64,000 bases of DNA from Flavobacteriales bacterium UBA852 (GTDB lineage Bacteria > Bacteroidota > Bacteroidia > Flavobacteriales_E > Vicingaceae), in NCBI GenBank assembly GCA_002295925.1, contig DBGO01000002.1, positions 95,467 to 159,466 on the forward strand, written 5' to 3'. The notes under the pieces were generated by a model, which saw only the letters and a program-made list of their open reading frames with translations, was not told the origin of the DNA and ran no database searches. Of the stretch, positions 43,020 through 52,523 are shown piece after piece. Each line of letters opens with the position of its first letter. Position 1 is the stretch's first letter. The translations under genes were made by a program, and so were the position numbers.

Positions 43020-44303
43020 ATGAAACAATTTTGCACACACATATTATTAGTTGTTTTTATATTTTTCATAAGTATTGAATTAAACGCTCAATCCTCATTT
43101 TTCAATGGTTTTTCCTTTGGGGTTCACGGTGGGTTTTATTCTTACAACGGAAATGTCGGCAAAGAAATAAAAACTTCTATATTTACAAACACTCGTACCG
43201 GCTATGGTTTACGAATAGAAAAAAAGATTGGAAATTTCATTGGTTTGGAATTGAACGGTTCTATGGGAAGTATTTCTAAATGGCAGTTAGATACAGCTGT
43301 TTATAAAAGTTTTAAAACCGATTTTATGCACGGAAGCTTTTCTGTGGTTTTTGATTTTGACAATGATAAAATCATTAAAAAATCGTCATTATTTACTCCT
43401 TTCTTAAGCGTCGGTATCGGTTATCTTTCATATAATGTTTATGAAGACTTAAAAAAAGACACTTTAAATTATTACCATTGGACAGATGGAACGCTTAGAG
43501 ATATGCCTCAAGCAGATTCTTTACAAGATATAGCTTCAATTGTAGTGAGAGATTACAATTACGAAACCAACACACTTACTTCAACAGCATTAACTGTCCC
43601 ATTAAAATTCGGTTTAAAATTTAAGTTGTCTAAAAAAGTGCATGCCAGAATTGCCGCCACATATATTTTAACAATGACAGAGGAATTAGATAATTTTAAA
43701 GGAAATGGCAACGACAAAATGCTCTATACCTCGGTAGGTTTACAATATGTGTTTGGAAGTGGAGCGTCTAATGTTGATGATGACAAATACAAAAATGTAG
43801 ATTTTTCTCAAATAGATAAATTAGACAGTGATGCTGACGGAGTGATAGATGATAAAGACCTTTGCCCCGGCACACCCGAAGGTGTTGAAGTGGATGCTAA
43901 AGGTTGCCCAAAAGATGATGATAACGATGGCGTACCAAATTATAAAGATAAAGAACCCAATACAGCCACAGGGGCAATTGTTGACGAAAACGGTGTTACT
44001 CTAACCGATGAACAAATTGCCTTACGCGAAGCTATGAAAGACTCTATTGAAGTAGAGCGTAGAGTATTTAAAACAGAAGATTTATCAGAAGAAGAAACTG
44101 AAGAACTAAAAGAATACTACGAGCAACAAAATATTCAAGTTACATCAAATATACCCGATAAATTCAAACCAGTAGATACTGATAATGACGGATATATTTC
44201 GGCAAAAGAAGTAACCAATGCCATTGATGCATTTTTTGAAGGAACATTAGATTTAACAGTTACAGAATTGCACGAACTGGTAGATTTTTATTTTGAACAA
44301 TAA
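43020..44303 (+). CDS. Outer-membrane barrel with thrombospondin-3 repeats (paralogue 1)
   Basis: 427 residues with signal peptide ending IELNAQ. Residues ~30-255 form an eight-strand-like barrel domain including YYHWTDGTLRDMPQ and RDYNYETN. Calcium-binding TSP3 repeats follow (DSDADGVIDDKDLCPGTPEG, DDDNDGVPNYKDKE). There is then an acidic helical linker and a late EF-hand-like DTDNDGYISAKEV near residue 385. An OmpA C-terminal domain, which normally follows TSP3 repeats, is missing. The barrel and TSP3 parts resemble the gene at 45852 (DG..R., RDYNYET, GVEVD..GCP). The function is probably cell-envelope anchoring. Confidence 0.7.
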   Translation: MKQFCTHILLVVFIFFISIELNAQSSFFNGFSFGVHGGFYSYNGNVGKEIKTSIFTNTRTGYGLRIEKKIGNFIGLELNGSMGSISKWQLDTAVYKSFKTDFMHGSFSVVFDFDNDKIIKKSSLFTPFLSVGIGYLSYNVYEDLKKDTLNYYHWTDGTLRDMPQADSLQDIASIVVRDYNYETNTLTSTALTVPLKFGLKFKLSKKVHARIAATYILTMTEELDNFKGNGNDKMLYTSVGLQYVFGSGASNVDDDKYKNVDFSQIDKLDSDADGVIDDKDLCPGTPEGVEVDAKGCPKDDDNDGVPNYKDKEPNTATGAIVDENGVTLTDEQIALREAMKDSIEVERRVFKTEDLSEEETEELKEYYEQQNIQVTSNIPDKFKPVDTDNDGYISAKEVTNAIDAFFEGTLDLTVTELHELVDFYFEQ

Positions 44304-44328
44304 CTTAAATTAGTTAAAGAAAGAAAAA

Positions 44329-45801
44329 ATGATAAAACAACTTGCAGTAACCATTAATTTGATAGTTTTTTTCATCTTAGGATGGTTTTTTAGCGGTACG
44401 GTTGATATTACACAAAACGTACCTCAACAAGCAAAAGTGAATGAAGAGTTTACCGTCGAAGTTACTATCAATAAATCCGACCTGGAAGGATTTGCCAAAT
44501 ATCAAGCCATTTTACCGCAAGGGTTTACAGCCAAGCCGGGCGAAACAAAAGGGGCAACTTATTCTTTTAAAGACCAAAAGGTGAAATTTATTTGGATGGC
44601 ATTGCCTGCCGATGAAGAAATTACCATTTCATATAAAGTAACTGCCTCCGAAAAAGGAGAATACACTATAGGTGGAAAATTTGCTTATATCTATAATAAT
44701 GAACGGGGAGAAAAAGATGCTCCTTCGCAAACGGTAAAAATAGTTGGCGATAGCGAAGAATTACTTACCGAAAATACCGAACAGCCAACCGAAAACTCTG
44801 ATACAACACAACCTGAACAACCTGAAAGTCAGGAAGAAACAACTGCTTCATCAGAAAATGAAACACCAACAGAAAACACTACCCAAGACATTCCGGTTGC
44901 CGATGAAACTACTCAGCCCGAAGAAATAAATACTGCAGATAATAATGAAAACAACAATACATTCAATATCAGAAACATAAGCATTTCTCAATCTATTGAT
45001 AAAAATGATGATAATACCTACACCGTTTCAGTTACCATAAACAAAGGCGATTTGACCGGTTTTGCCAAATTTGAAGCGAATATCCCCAACGGTTTTAAAG
45101 CACAATCTTATGAAACACAAGGTTCTAACTTCGCATTTCGAAACCAAAAAGCAAAATTTTTGTGGATGGCTCTTCCTTCCGAGTCAAATTTCACAATAAA
45201 ATATAATTTAATCCCCGTAGGTGCTTCATCGGGTAATTATTCTATTGACGGAACATTCTCTTACGTAGAAAATGATGAAACCAGAACGAAAAGTATAGAA
45301 ACACAATCATTCACATTTGAAGGAGGTGAAAGTTTTGCCAACAATACTGAATCATCTACAACTTTACCTGAAGAAAACACTAATACACTTCCTTCTGAAC
45401 CGGAAAATAATCAGGAAGATGCCCAAGTATCTGACAATGAAAGTACAGAAACACAACGAAACGAACCGGTTCAAACCAACAACACTCCTGCACCTGCTCA
45501 AAACCCTGCTGCAGCAAATGTTAAATACAAAGTACAAATTGCTGCCGGGCACAGCGTCATTCCTATGAATTATTTCAAAAAGAAATACAATCTAAATGAT
45601 AAAGTAACCTTAGAACTGCACGAAGGATGGCGTAAATATGTAATAGGAAATTATGTAGTTTACAAAGATGCGCGTGATAAAAGAAATCAAGTTTGGTCGC
45701 AAAATAAAATTACTGATGCTTTTGTAACTGCTTACAACGGACCAACACGTATCACTGTGCAAGAAGCATTGATGATAACCAAACAACAATGGTACAAATA
45801 G
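44329..45801 (+). CDS. Two-repeat beta protein with C-terminal SPOR-like domain
   Basis: 490 residues. N-terminal hydrophobic segment (INLIVFFILGWFFSG), then a beta domain twice: about 24-145 (VEVTINKSDLEGFAKYQAIL, KVKFIWMALPADEE) and about 222-335 (VSVTINKGDLTGFAKFEANI, KAKFLWMALPSESN). The repeats are clearly homologous. Thr/Glu/Pro-rich linkers separate them. The last ~90 residues (from about 399, YKVQIAAGHSVIPMNYFKKK, KYVIGNYVVYKDARDKR) are a SPOR-like fold, which in other bacteria binds denuded peptidoglycan. 25 bp after the first barrel gene. Probably periplasmic. Confidence 0.7.
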   Translation: MIKQLAVTINLIVFFILGWFFSGTVDITQNVPQQAKVNEEFTVEVTINKSDLEGFAKYQAILPQGFTAKPGETKGATYSFKDQKVKFIWMALPADEEITISYKVTASEKGEYTIGGKFAYIYNNERGEKDAPSQTVKIVGDSEELLTENTEQPTENSDTTQPEQPESQEETTASSENETPTENTTQDIPVADETTQPEEINTADNNENNNTFNIRNISISQSIDKNDDNTYTVSVTINKGDLTGFAKFEANIPNGFKAQSYETQGSNFAFRNQKAKFLWMALPSESNFTIKYNLIPVGASSGNYSIDGTFSYVENDETRTKSIETQSFTFEGGESFANNTESSTTLPEENTNTLPSEPENNQEDAQVSDNESTETQRNEPVQTNNTPAPAQNPAAANVKYKVQIAAGHSVIPMNYFKKKYNLNDKVTLELHEGWRKYVIGNYVVYKDARDKRNQVWSQNKITDAFVTAYNGPTRITVQEALMITKQQWYK

Positions 45802-45851
45802 CAACTTTTTTTGTAACTTGCGTAATTGTTAACAGGTACCACTACGGCGAT

Positions 45852-47969
45852 ATGATTAAACGAATTTCGATTCTTATCATTTTATTTTCTTTTCTCTCCA
45901 TAAAGGGGCAAGATAATTCTTTATCTGTAGATTCTACCGAAAACAAACCCGATACTATTGTTAATGCCATAAAACCAACTATTGGCTTAGGTATTGGTAT
46001 GCTAAAATTTTACGGTGATATTACCGATGGACGCTATGGAAATCCGTTTGTCAGCCGCTTGGGTTATGAATTATTTGTATCGCAGGATATTACATCGTAT
46101 TTAAATCTGAAATTCTATGTATTATTCGGTCAACTTGCCGGAAATGAACACGCTTACGACAGGCATTTGAATTTTCAATCGCACATTACCACCGGCGGAT
46201 TTATATTCAGATACAATTTCTTAAATTTTTTGGATAAAAACCGAACCATTTACCCACATATTGATTTGGGAATAGAGTCGGTTGAATTTTTATCTAAAAC
46301 AGACCTTTACGATGCCTACGGAAACAAATATTATTATTGGACCGATGGTTCCATAAGAAATATGGACGAAAACGACCCCAACGCTTCACAAGCCATCATT
46401 CTTGAACGCGATTACAATTACGAAACCGATATGCGAGAGTTAAATGCAGACGGTTATGGAAAATATCCCGAAAGAACTTTTGCCATTCCTTTTGGTATTG
46501 GTTTTGATATGCCATTGACAAAACATTGGCTATTTAACGTTAATGCTACCTATCATTACACTTTTACCGATTTAATTGACAATGTTACTTCCGAAAGTTC
46601 AGGCGAAAGAATGGGTACAAGAGCCGGAAACAAAAGCAATGATAAGTTTTTGCAAACTTCCGTATCATTAAACTATAACTTTGGCTCCAACTATAAAGAA
46701 AAAGAGCCAACCGACGAGCTCGAAAATATCGATTACCTTGCTTTTGACCAAGATGATGAAGACGGCGACGGCATTATTGATTGGTTAGATAAATGTCCGT
46801 GGACACCACCCGGAGTAGAAGTGGATGAAAATGGTTGCCCACTGGATTCGGACAAAGATTTTGTACCCGACTACAAAGATGACGAAGTACCGTCTCCCGA
46901 CAGTGCTATTGTAGATATTTCCGGAATAGAAATGTCCGACAGTTTAATCCATCTGAAATACTTGATGTATATGGATTCTACCGGTGAATTTGCCGATATT
47001 GTTTCTAAAATGTATGGCGAATACAACATCAAAAAGAAAAAACATTACAAAGTTAAAATCGGTTCATTTACCGAAGGGATTTCCGATGAATTGGTTGCAC
47101 AATTTTTAAGTATTCCGGATGTTGAATTCCATAATTTTGGTGATACTTTAACCGTTATTACCGTTGGTGATTACAATAACCTGCCCGAAGCACTTCGCCG
47201 TAAAATCAATCTTATTGAAAACGGAATAGAACCGGCAGAAGTTGTTGAACAAAAAAACGACGGAACATTAACCTCTGTAGGTGATGAAGCAAACAATTTA
47301 GCCGTTGAGAATCCGTCTGACGAAAATTCAACAAATAATGAAAATCAAAATTCCGATAATCAATCAAATAATGCCCCGAACAACTATGAAAATAACCAAG
47401 TGGTGTTCAGAATTCAATTAGGTGCATTCTCAAAACGTATTCCTTCGGAAGATTTTTATAAAGTAAAAAATGTTATTGAATACGTGGGTGATGATGGATT
47501 ATATAAATATACAACCGGCTCATTTACAGATTTCAGCAAAGCAGCTAAATATAAATTGGAAATGGCGTTGAAAGGATACAAAGATGCCTTTATCGTTGCC
47601 TTTAAAAACGGTAAGCGAATTTCTTTAAAAGATGCCGGCGTTGAAACCTCAGCAGAAGAAAACATAGCTCCTGTTACCGAAGAAAAAATCAATCCCGAAA
47701 ATGTATATTACACGGTTCAAATAGGATTATACAAAAACGAATTACCTACCGAAGTGTTAACAAAGTTTATGGAACTTGAGGGTATAGACCAAGCGGATAT
47801 TGAAGGCGGATTGACCCGTTATACAACCGGAAAATTCAAATCTTTTAAAGAAGCTGAGGCGTTTAAAAATACGTTGATAGAAAAAGGATTTGCCGGCGCA
47901 TTCATTATTGCATTGAATAACGGTGAGCTGATTGCCGTATCAAAAGCCAAAGAAGTTTTGGGAAAATAA
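45852..47969 (+). CDS. Outer-membrane barrel with TSP3 repeats and three SPOR-like domains (paralogue 2)
   Basis: 705 residues from ATG 45852 (signal peptide MIKRISILIILFSFLSIKGQ; the longer frame from 45789 is unlikely). The N-terminal barrel (about 20-290, YYYWTDGSIRNMDENDP, RDYNYETD) is paralogous to the 43020 product. TSP3 segments DEDGDGIIDWLDKCPWTPPG and DSDKDFVPDYKDDE follow. Three SPOR-like units start near 397 (YKVKIGSFTEG), 516 (FRIQLGAFSKRI) and 617 (YTVQIGLYKNEL), each with (Y/F)(T/V)(T/V)G.(F/Y) and an ...KGY/KGF..AF(I/V)(V/I)A strand. It plausibly ties the outer membrane to peptidoglycan, as OmpA does by another domain. Confidence 0.72.
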   Translation: MIKRISILIILFSFLSIKGQDNSLSVDSTENKPDTIVNAIKPTIGLGIGMLKFYGDITDGRYGNPFVSRLGYELFVSQDITSYLNLKFYVLFGQLAGNEHAYDRHLNFQSHITTGGFIFRYNFLNFLDKNRTIYPHIDLGIESVEFLSKTDLYDAYGNKYYYWTDGSIRNMDENDPNASQAIILERDYNYETDMRELNADGYGKYPERTFAIPFGIGFDMPLTKHWLFNVNATYHYTFTDLIDNVTSESSGERMGTRAGNKSNDKFLQTSVSLNYNFGSNYKEKEPTDELENIDYLAFDQDDEDGDGIIDWLDKCPWTPPGVEVDENGCPLDSDKDFVPDYKDDEVPSPDSAIVDISGIEMSDSLIHLKYLMYMDSTGEFADIVSKMYGEYNIKKKKHYKVKIGSFTEGISDELVAQFLSIPDVEFHNFGDTLTVITVGDYNNLPEALRRKINLIENGIEPAEVVEQKNDGTLTSVGDEANNLAVENPSDENSTNNENQNSDNQSNNAPNNYENNQVVFRIQLGAFSKRIPSEDFYKVKNVIEYVGDDGLYKYTTGSFTDFSKAAKYKLEMALKGYKDAFIVAFKNGKRISLKDAGVETSAEENIAPVTEEKINPENVYYTVQIGLYKNELPTEVLTKFMELEGIDQADIEGGLTRYTTGKFKSFKEAEAFKNTLIEKGFAGAFIIALNNGELIAVSKAKEVLGK

Positions 47970-47979
47970 ATTCCTGTGG

Positions 47980-49287
47980 ATGATGACGTCAAAAACTATT
48001 TTTCAAAAAATTTTTGCATATGCACTTTTATCATTTTTAATAACCGGATGTAAAAAAGACAAGGATACTGTTTACCCATCAATAGAAATTCTTGAGCCCA
48101 ATAATAATGCTACATACAATGCTGCGGATACAATTGTGGTTAAAGCCACGTTTAAAGACGATAAAAAACTTGAATACGTATCTGTAAAATTGCAAAACGA
48201 ACAAAATGTTAATATTGGAAGCATAAAAACATTCTATCCGGAAAACAATTCGTACACCTTACAAACTACTTATATTTTAGGAGACATTCTCACCCCTACC
48301 GGAAAATATACATTTGATTTTGTTGCATACGACGGCACCAACATTAAACATGAATTTATAGACATCTACTTAAATGAAGTTCCGAAAAAACGTGAAAAAG
48401 TTTTGCTTTTCGCCGGAAATTCAAGCACAGAGATATACGATTTTAATCAAGGCAATCCGCAATTATTACAACAGTTTTCCGGCAGTCCAATAAATGCTTA
48501 TATAAACAGCAAAACACAACAAGTATGGTTGTTGCATAATCACTCCGAAATAAAACTGTTGGACGCCTCGGGATTATCACCTCAATGGAGCACCAACGAA
48601 AATTGTTCGCAAAGTTTCCCCTGCATTACCGCTTCCGGATTTTTTAATGATGAAATGTATTATGCTACATATTATCAAAAAATTAAAAGTTTGGACAATA
48701 ATGGCACACCAAAATTCACCTACACCTTAACCAATACCAACGAATTTTCCGACTGTATTTTTGCCGACAATGACTATGTTTTTGCAGAAATAAAAAATTA
48801 TCAAAATTCATTGTTAAAATTGAATGTACATTACGAACTGACAGCCGCTTTTAAGCAAAGTTTTGATTATACATACGGATACTCCGATATTATAGGTATT
48901 GCACCATACGGGCCTAATGAATATTTGGTTTTATTGAATGATAATTCCGGTAATGCGGCTTTGTTGGTTTATAATATTATTTCCAACAGCAACTGGACTC
49001 CTAAAACATTACCCACCCAAAACGCAACAAGTTTTACTGTCATTAACGACAATGAAATTTTAATGACGATTGGCTCAACCACCTACCTTTACCTTATTTC
49101 AAACAATTCACTTTTGCCTTACTTCAATCAAGCATATAGCAAAATTTTCTACGAACCGTTAAATAATGAACTTTACGCAATTGTAAACAATCAAACCGAT
49201 GTATATGATTACAGTTCAAAACAACTGAAATTCAGCTATACTCATTCTACTCCGATAAATAAAATCGCTTTTCTTTACAACAAATAG
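47980..49287 (+). CDS. Lipoprotein with beta-propeller-like C-terminus
   Basis: 435 residues from ATG 47980 (ATG 47983 equally possible; an upstream TTG at 47932 overlaps the previous gene). Lipobox ITGC followed by KKDKD. An Ig/cadherin-like domain (VYPSIEILEPNNNATYNAAD) covers about 30-135. The rest is repeated WLL..., YAT..., DNDYVFAEI strands with the look of a six- or seven-blade beta-propeller. 10 bp after the SPOR barrel gene, so co-transcribed. Likely an outer-membrane lipoprotein. Ligand unknown. Confidence 0.6.
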   Translation: MMTSKTIFQKIFAYALLSFLITGCKKDKDTVYPSIEILEPNNNATYNAADTIVVKATFKDDKKLEYVSVKLQNEQNVNIGSIKTFYPENNSYTLQTTYILGDILTPTGKYTFDFVAYDGTNIKHEFIDIYLNEVPKKREKVLLFAGNSSTEIYDFNQGNPQLLQQFSGSPINAYINSKTQQVWLLHNHSEIKLLDASGLSPQWSTNENCSQSFPCITASGFFNDEMYYATYYQKIKSLDNNGTPKFTYTLTNTNEFSDCIFADNDYVFAEIKNYQNSLLKLNVHYELTAAFKQSFDYTYGYSDIIGIAPYGPNEYLVLLNDNSGNAALLVYNIISNSNWTPKTLPTQNATSFTVINDNEILMTIGSTTYLYLISNNSLLPYFNQAYSKIFYEPLNNELYAIVNNQTDVYDYSSKQLKFSYTHSTPINKIAFLYNK

Positions 49288-49360
49288 CATATTCTTGTTT
49301 AAGTAACTTTACTTACACTTCTTCTTTTTTTGTATAGTAACTTTATAAAAATTTAAAAAG

Positions 49361-49897
49361 ATGAAAAAAATAATAGGAATTGCTGTTTTTTCCTTATTGA
49401 TACTGACAGGATGTAAAAAATTTGACGAAAAAACACAGTTTACATATTCTATTGAAGAAGATGTAACCATACCGTCAAATGTTGGAGTTAATATACCATT
49501 TAACGTTCCAACTACTGACGTGAAGACCAATATTGACCATGAGTTGGAAATCAGAAATAAAAAGAAAAAACGAATTGAGCATATTTACCTGACAAAATTA
49601 GAGCTCTTTATAAAATCGCCATCAAGTGCAAATTTTAACTTCTTAAAAGATGTATCGATTTATTTAGAAGCAGAAGGATTGCCAAAAACATTGGTAGCGC
49701 AACAAAAAAACTTACAAAATACCAACACATCATACTTGTCTATTCCTACAATTGAAAATAATGATATTGCCGAATATATAAAAAAAGATAAAGTAAATAT
49801 CCACGTTGATGTCGTTACCGATGAAACCATTTTTCAAAATATTACCATAACCGTAAAACCAACTTTTTGGGTAGATGTAAAAGTTTTGGGAATTTAA
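49361..49897 (+). CDS. Small lipoprotein, unknown
   Basis: 178 residues. Lipobox LTGC (Cys18) then KKFDEKTQF. The mature part is a beta-sandwich-like domain with KKRIEHIYLTKLELFIKSPS and strand-rich ITVKPTFWVDVKVLG. No family recognised. It is 73 bp after the previous lipoprotein and 27 bp before the subtilase gene, with no terminator on either side, so it probably belongs to the same long transcript. Confidence 0.65.
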   Translation: MKKIIGIAVFSLLILTGCKKFDEKTQFTYSIEEDVTIPSNVGVNIPFNVPTTDVKTNIDHELEIRNKKKKRIEHIYLTKLELFIKSPSSANFNFLKDVSIYLEAEGLPKTLVAQQKNLQNTNTSYLSIPTIENNDIAEYIKKDKVNIHVDVVTDETIFQNITITVKPTFWVDVKVLGI

Positions 49898-49924
49898 TTA
49901 CCTTTATATCCAAAATCTACTCAA

Positions 49925-52519
49925 ATGAGAAAAACACTCTTTGCTTTATTTTTCACAACAAACTTTTTCCAATTATTTTCACAGCCCAACCTTAGTCCTC
50001 AACTTAATCATTTTATTACGGAAAACAATTTACCGGACAACCTTACAATTAACGTGTATTTCAACAAGCAGGTTAATTATGACTCGTTAAACACTGTTTT
50101 TAATCAAAATCACACACCACTCTCTGTCAGACAAAAAACAGTAATAACCAAAGCGCAACAATTGGCATTCCATACCCAAGAAAATTTCTTGCGGAAATAC
50201 GTCTATTTTGGCTCCGGCTTGCAAGTGCAAGAAAGTTTTTGGATAGTGAATATGCTTCAATTAAAAATTGATAAAGCAGTTTTTTTTAAATTAATAGAAG
50301 ATTCTGCTCTTGCATATATAGAAGAATTTGACCATTATTACGGAAAACCCATTGAAATAATAAAGGGAAATGGCAATTCTAAAAGTATCAACGGTATTGA
50401 ACCCGGATTAGCAGCCATCAATGCGCCTGCACTTTGGCAAATGGGTTACACAGGAAAAGCACGTAAGGTTTTCAGCATTGATACAGGTGTTTGGAAAGAA
50501 CACAAAGCCATAAAAAATCAATTTTTGGGTAACTATACGCCTCTTTATCAAGCTTGGCACGGTATCGACTCTCCTTTTCCGGTAGATAAAGACGGAAGCC
50601 ACGGCACACATACTGTTGGTACCGAAGTAGGACTCGATAAATCATCCAATGACACTATTGGGGTTGCGTTTAATGCCTACTACATGGTTTCCGACCCAAT
50701 TGTTACCAATATTGCCGACATTAAACCACTTTCGGATTACATTAATGTATTTCAATTTGCATTAAATCCGGATGGCGATACTGCTACGACCTATGATATT
50801 CCGGATGTTATAAATAATTCTTGGGGAATTGACACGCATGATGACACTTCTATTTGTGCACCTTCGTATGTGTCGGATATGTTTGATGCCATTCAAGCTG
50901 CCGGTATTGCCAATGTATTTTCTGCAGGTAATTCAGGTCCCGGCGATACAACCATAGGCATGCCTCAATATGTTGTAAACGGTTTGGTCAATACGTTTAC
51001 AGTTGGTGCCTTAGACGGTAATTCAAGTAATTTTCCTATTGCGTCTTTTTCGAGCAGAGGACCTACCGCCTGCCCTGCGACAGGAAGTTTGGCTATAAAA
51101 CCTGAAGTGGCTGCTCCGGGTGTAAATGTTCGTTCTTGTGTAGATACCAATAATTATGCATTTTATAATGGTACTTCAATGGCAGGACCGCATGTTACCG
51201 GTGCCGTTTTACTGTTAAAGGAAGCATTTCCAAATGTCAGCGGCGAAGATATCCTAAAAGCCCTGTACTTTTCCGCAGTTGATTTAGGGCAACCCGGCGA
51301 AGATAATACGTATGGAATGGGTATGATTGATGTTTTGGCAGCATATAATTATTTAGCTCAAACCTATACACCTACTCCACCGAATAATAATCCGTATGAT
51401 GTTAAAATTTCTTCCATAAACTCTCCTAATACGCCGTTTATTTGTTCTAATACTGTTACACCAGAAATTACAGTAGAAAATTACGGGCAAACGGCTATCA
51501 GTTCATTTAACATAGAATACCAATTAGACAGTTTTTCAATAAATAATCAAACATGGGCAGGAAATTTGCTCCCCAGTCAACAAATTAATATTACACTTCC
51601 TGCCGTTACTGTAAACCTAACCGGCGCACATGAATTACGCATAAAAGTAATTTTAGGAAACAGTTTTCCCGAAAATGATATGATTGACAACCAACGCATG
51701 GTACGTTTTACTCTTTTACCCACAGAGAGTTTACCATTTACAGAGAATTTTGAACAAGGTATTGATACTACACGTTGGTTGATTTCAAATTTTGACAATA
51801 ATTTAACGTGGGATACAGCCATTGCCCAAGGATTGCAATGGAGCTCTGTTTCAGCAATTATGCCTTTTACCGATTACAATCCCAAAAAAGGTCAAACCGA
51901 TAACTTGATTTCGCCAATGTTCAATTTGCCAAACAGCGATTCCATTTATTTATCATTTGCTTATGCTTACAACAAAATACACAATGCCATTGCCGACACA
52001 TTAGCCGTTTATGCCATTAACAATTGCGGCAACAAACAATTGCTTTGGAAAAAAGGTGGTGATTCGCTAACAACCACCGCTCCCCAACCCGAGTTGCATT
52101 TTGTTCCTGATACCGCTGCTGATTGGGATACGGCATATATTGATTTATCTGCATTTAAAGGAAATAAAATTTTTATAGATTTTGAAGGAATAAATGAAAG
52201 CGGAAACAACCATTATTTGGATAACATAAAAGTTTACGTCGGACAAGAACCACAAGCGATTAAACAACTTCAAAAAAATGCTTTTTCGGTTTATCCGAAT
52301 CCTACCACAAACAACATTTTCATAGAAAATAAATTTTCAAATAAATTGAAACCGATAACTATTCAAATTTTTAACAATTTAGGAATGCTTGTTTACAAAA
52401 AACATATTCTTATAAACCGTAAATTTTCGGTAAATGTAAGTAATTTCACACCCGGAATTTATTTTATAAAAATAGTATCACAAAAAGAAAATTATAATTA
52501 TAAATTTTTAAAACAATAA
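49925..52519 (+). CDS. Secreted subtilisin-like (S8) protease with T9SS domain
   Basis: 864 residues with signal peptide (ends LFSQ), an inhibitor-like propeptide (about 30-140) and a subtilase domain with triad Asp186 (FSIDTGVW), His226 (GSHGTHTVG) and Ser418 (NGTSMAGPHVTG). Asn336 in SAGNSGPG is the oxyanion residue. A CARDB-like Ig domain (about 490-590) and a MAM/jelly-roll-like domain (about 600-780, GNKIFIDFEGINESGNNHYL) follow, then a T9SS type A domain (VYPNPTTNNIFIENKF). Complete, no missing residue. The next gene, pruA, starts 4 bp downstream. Confidence 0.9.
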   Translation: MRKTLFALFFTTNFFQLFSQPNLSPQLNHFITENNLPDNLTINVYFNKQVNYDSLNTVFNQNHTPLSVRQKTVITKAQQLAFHTQENFLRKYVYFGSGLQVQESFWIVNMLQLKIDKAVFFKLIEDSALAYIEEFDHYYGKPIEIIKGNGNSKSINGIEPGLAAINAPALWQMGYTGKARKVFSIDTGVWKEHKAIKNQFLGNYTPLYQAWHGIDSPFPVDKDGSHGTHTVGTEVGLDKSSNDTIGVAFNAYYMVSDPIVTNIADIKPLSDYINVFQFALNPDGDTATTYDIPDVINNSWGIDTHDDTSICAPSYVSDMFDAIQAAGIANVFSAGNSGPGDTTIGMPQYVVNGLVNTFTVGALDGNSSNFPIASFSSRGPTACPATGSLAIKPEVAAPGVNVRSCVDTNNYAFYNGTSMAGPHVTGAVLLLKEAFPNVSGEDILKALYFSAVDLGQPGEDNTYGMGMIDVLAAYNYLAQTYTPTPPNNNPYDVKISSINSPNTPFICSNTVTPEITVENYGQTAISSFNIEYQLDSFSINNQTWAGNLLPSQQINITLPAVTVNLTGAHELRIKVILGNSFPENDMIDNQRMVRFTLLPTESLPFTENFEQGIDTTRWLISNFDNNLTWDTAIAQGLQWSSVSAIMPFTDYNPKKGQTDNLISPMFNLPNSDSIYLSFAYAYNKIHNAIADTLAVYAINNCGNKQLLWKKGGDSLTTTAPQPELHFVPDTAADWDTAYIDLSAFKGNKIFIDFEGINESGNNHYLDNIKVYVGQEPQAIKQLQKNAFSVYPNPTTNNIFIENKFSNKLKPITIQIFNNLGMLVYKKHILINRKFSVNVSNFTPGIYFIKIVSQKENYNYKFLKQ

Positions 52520-52523
52520 TATT

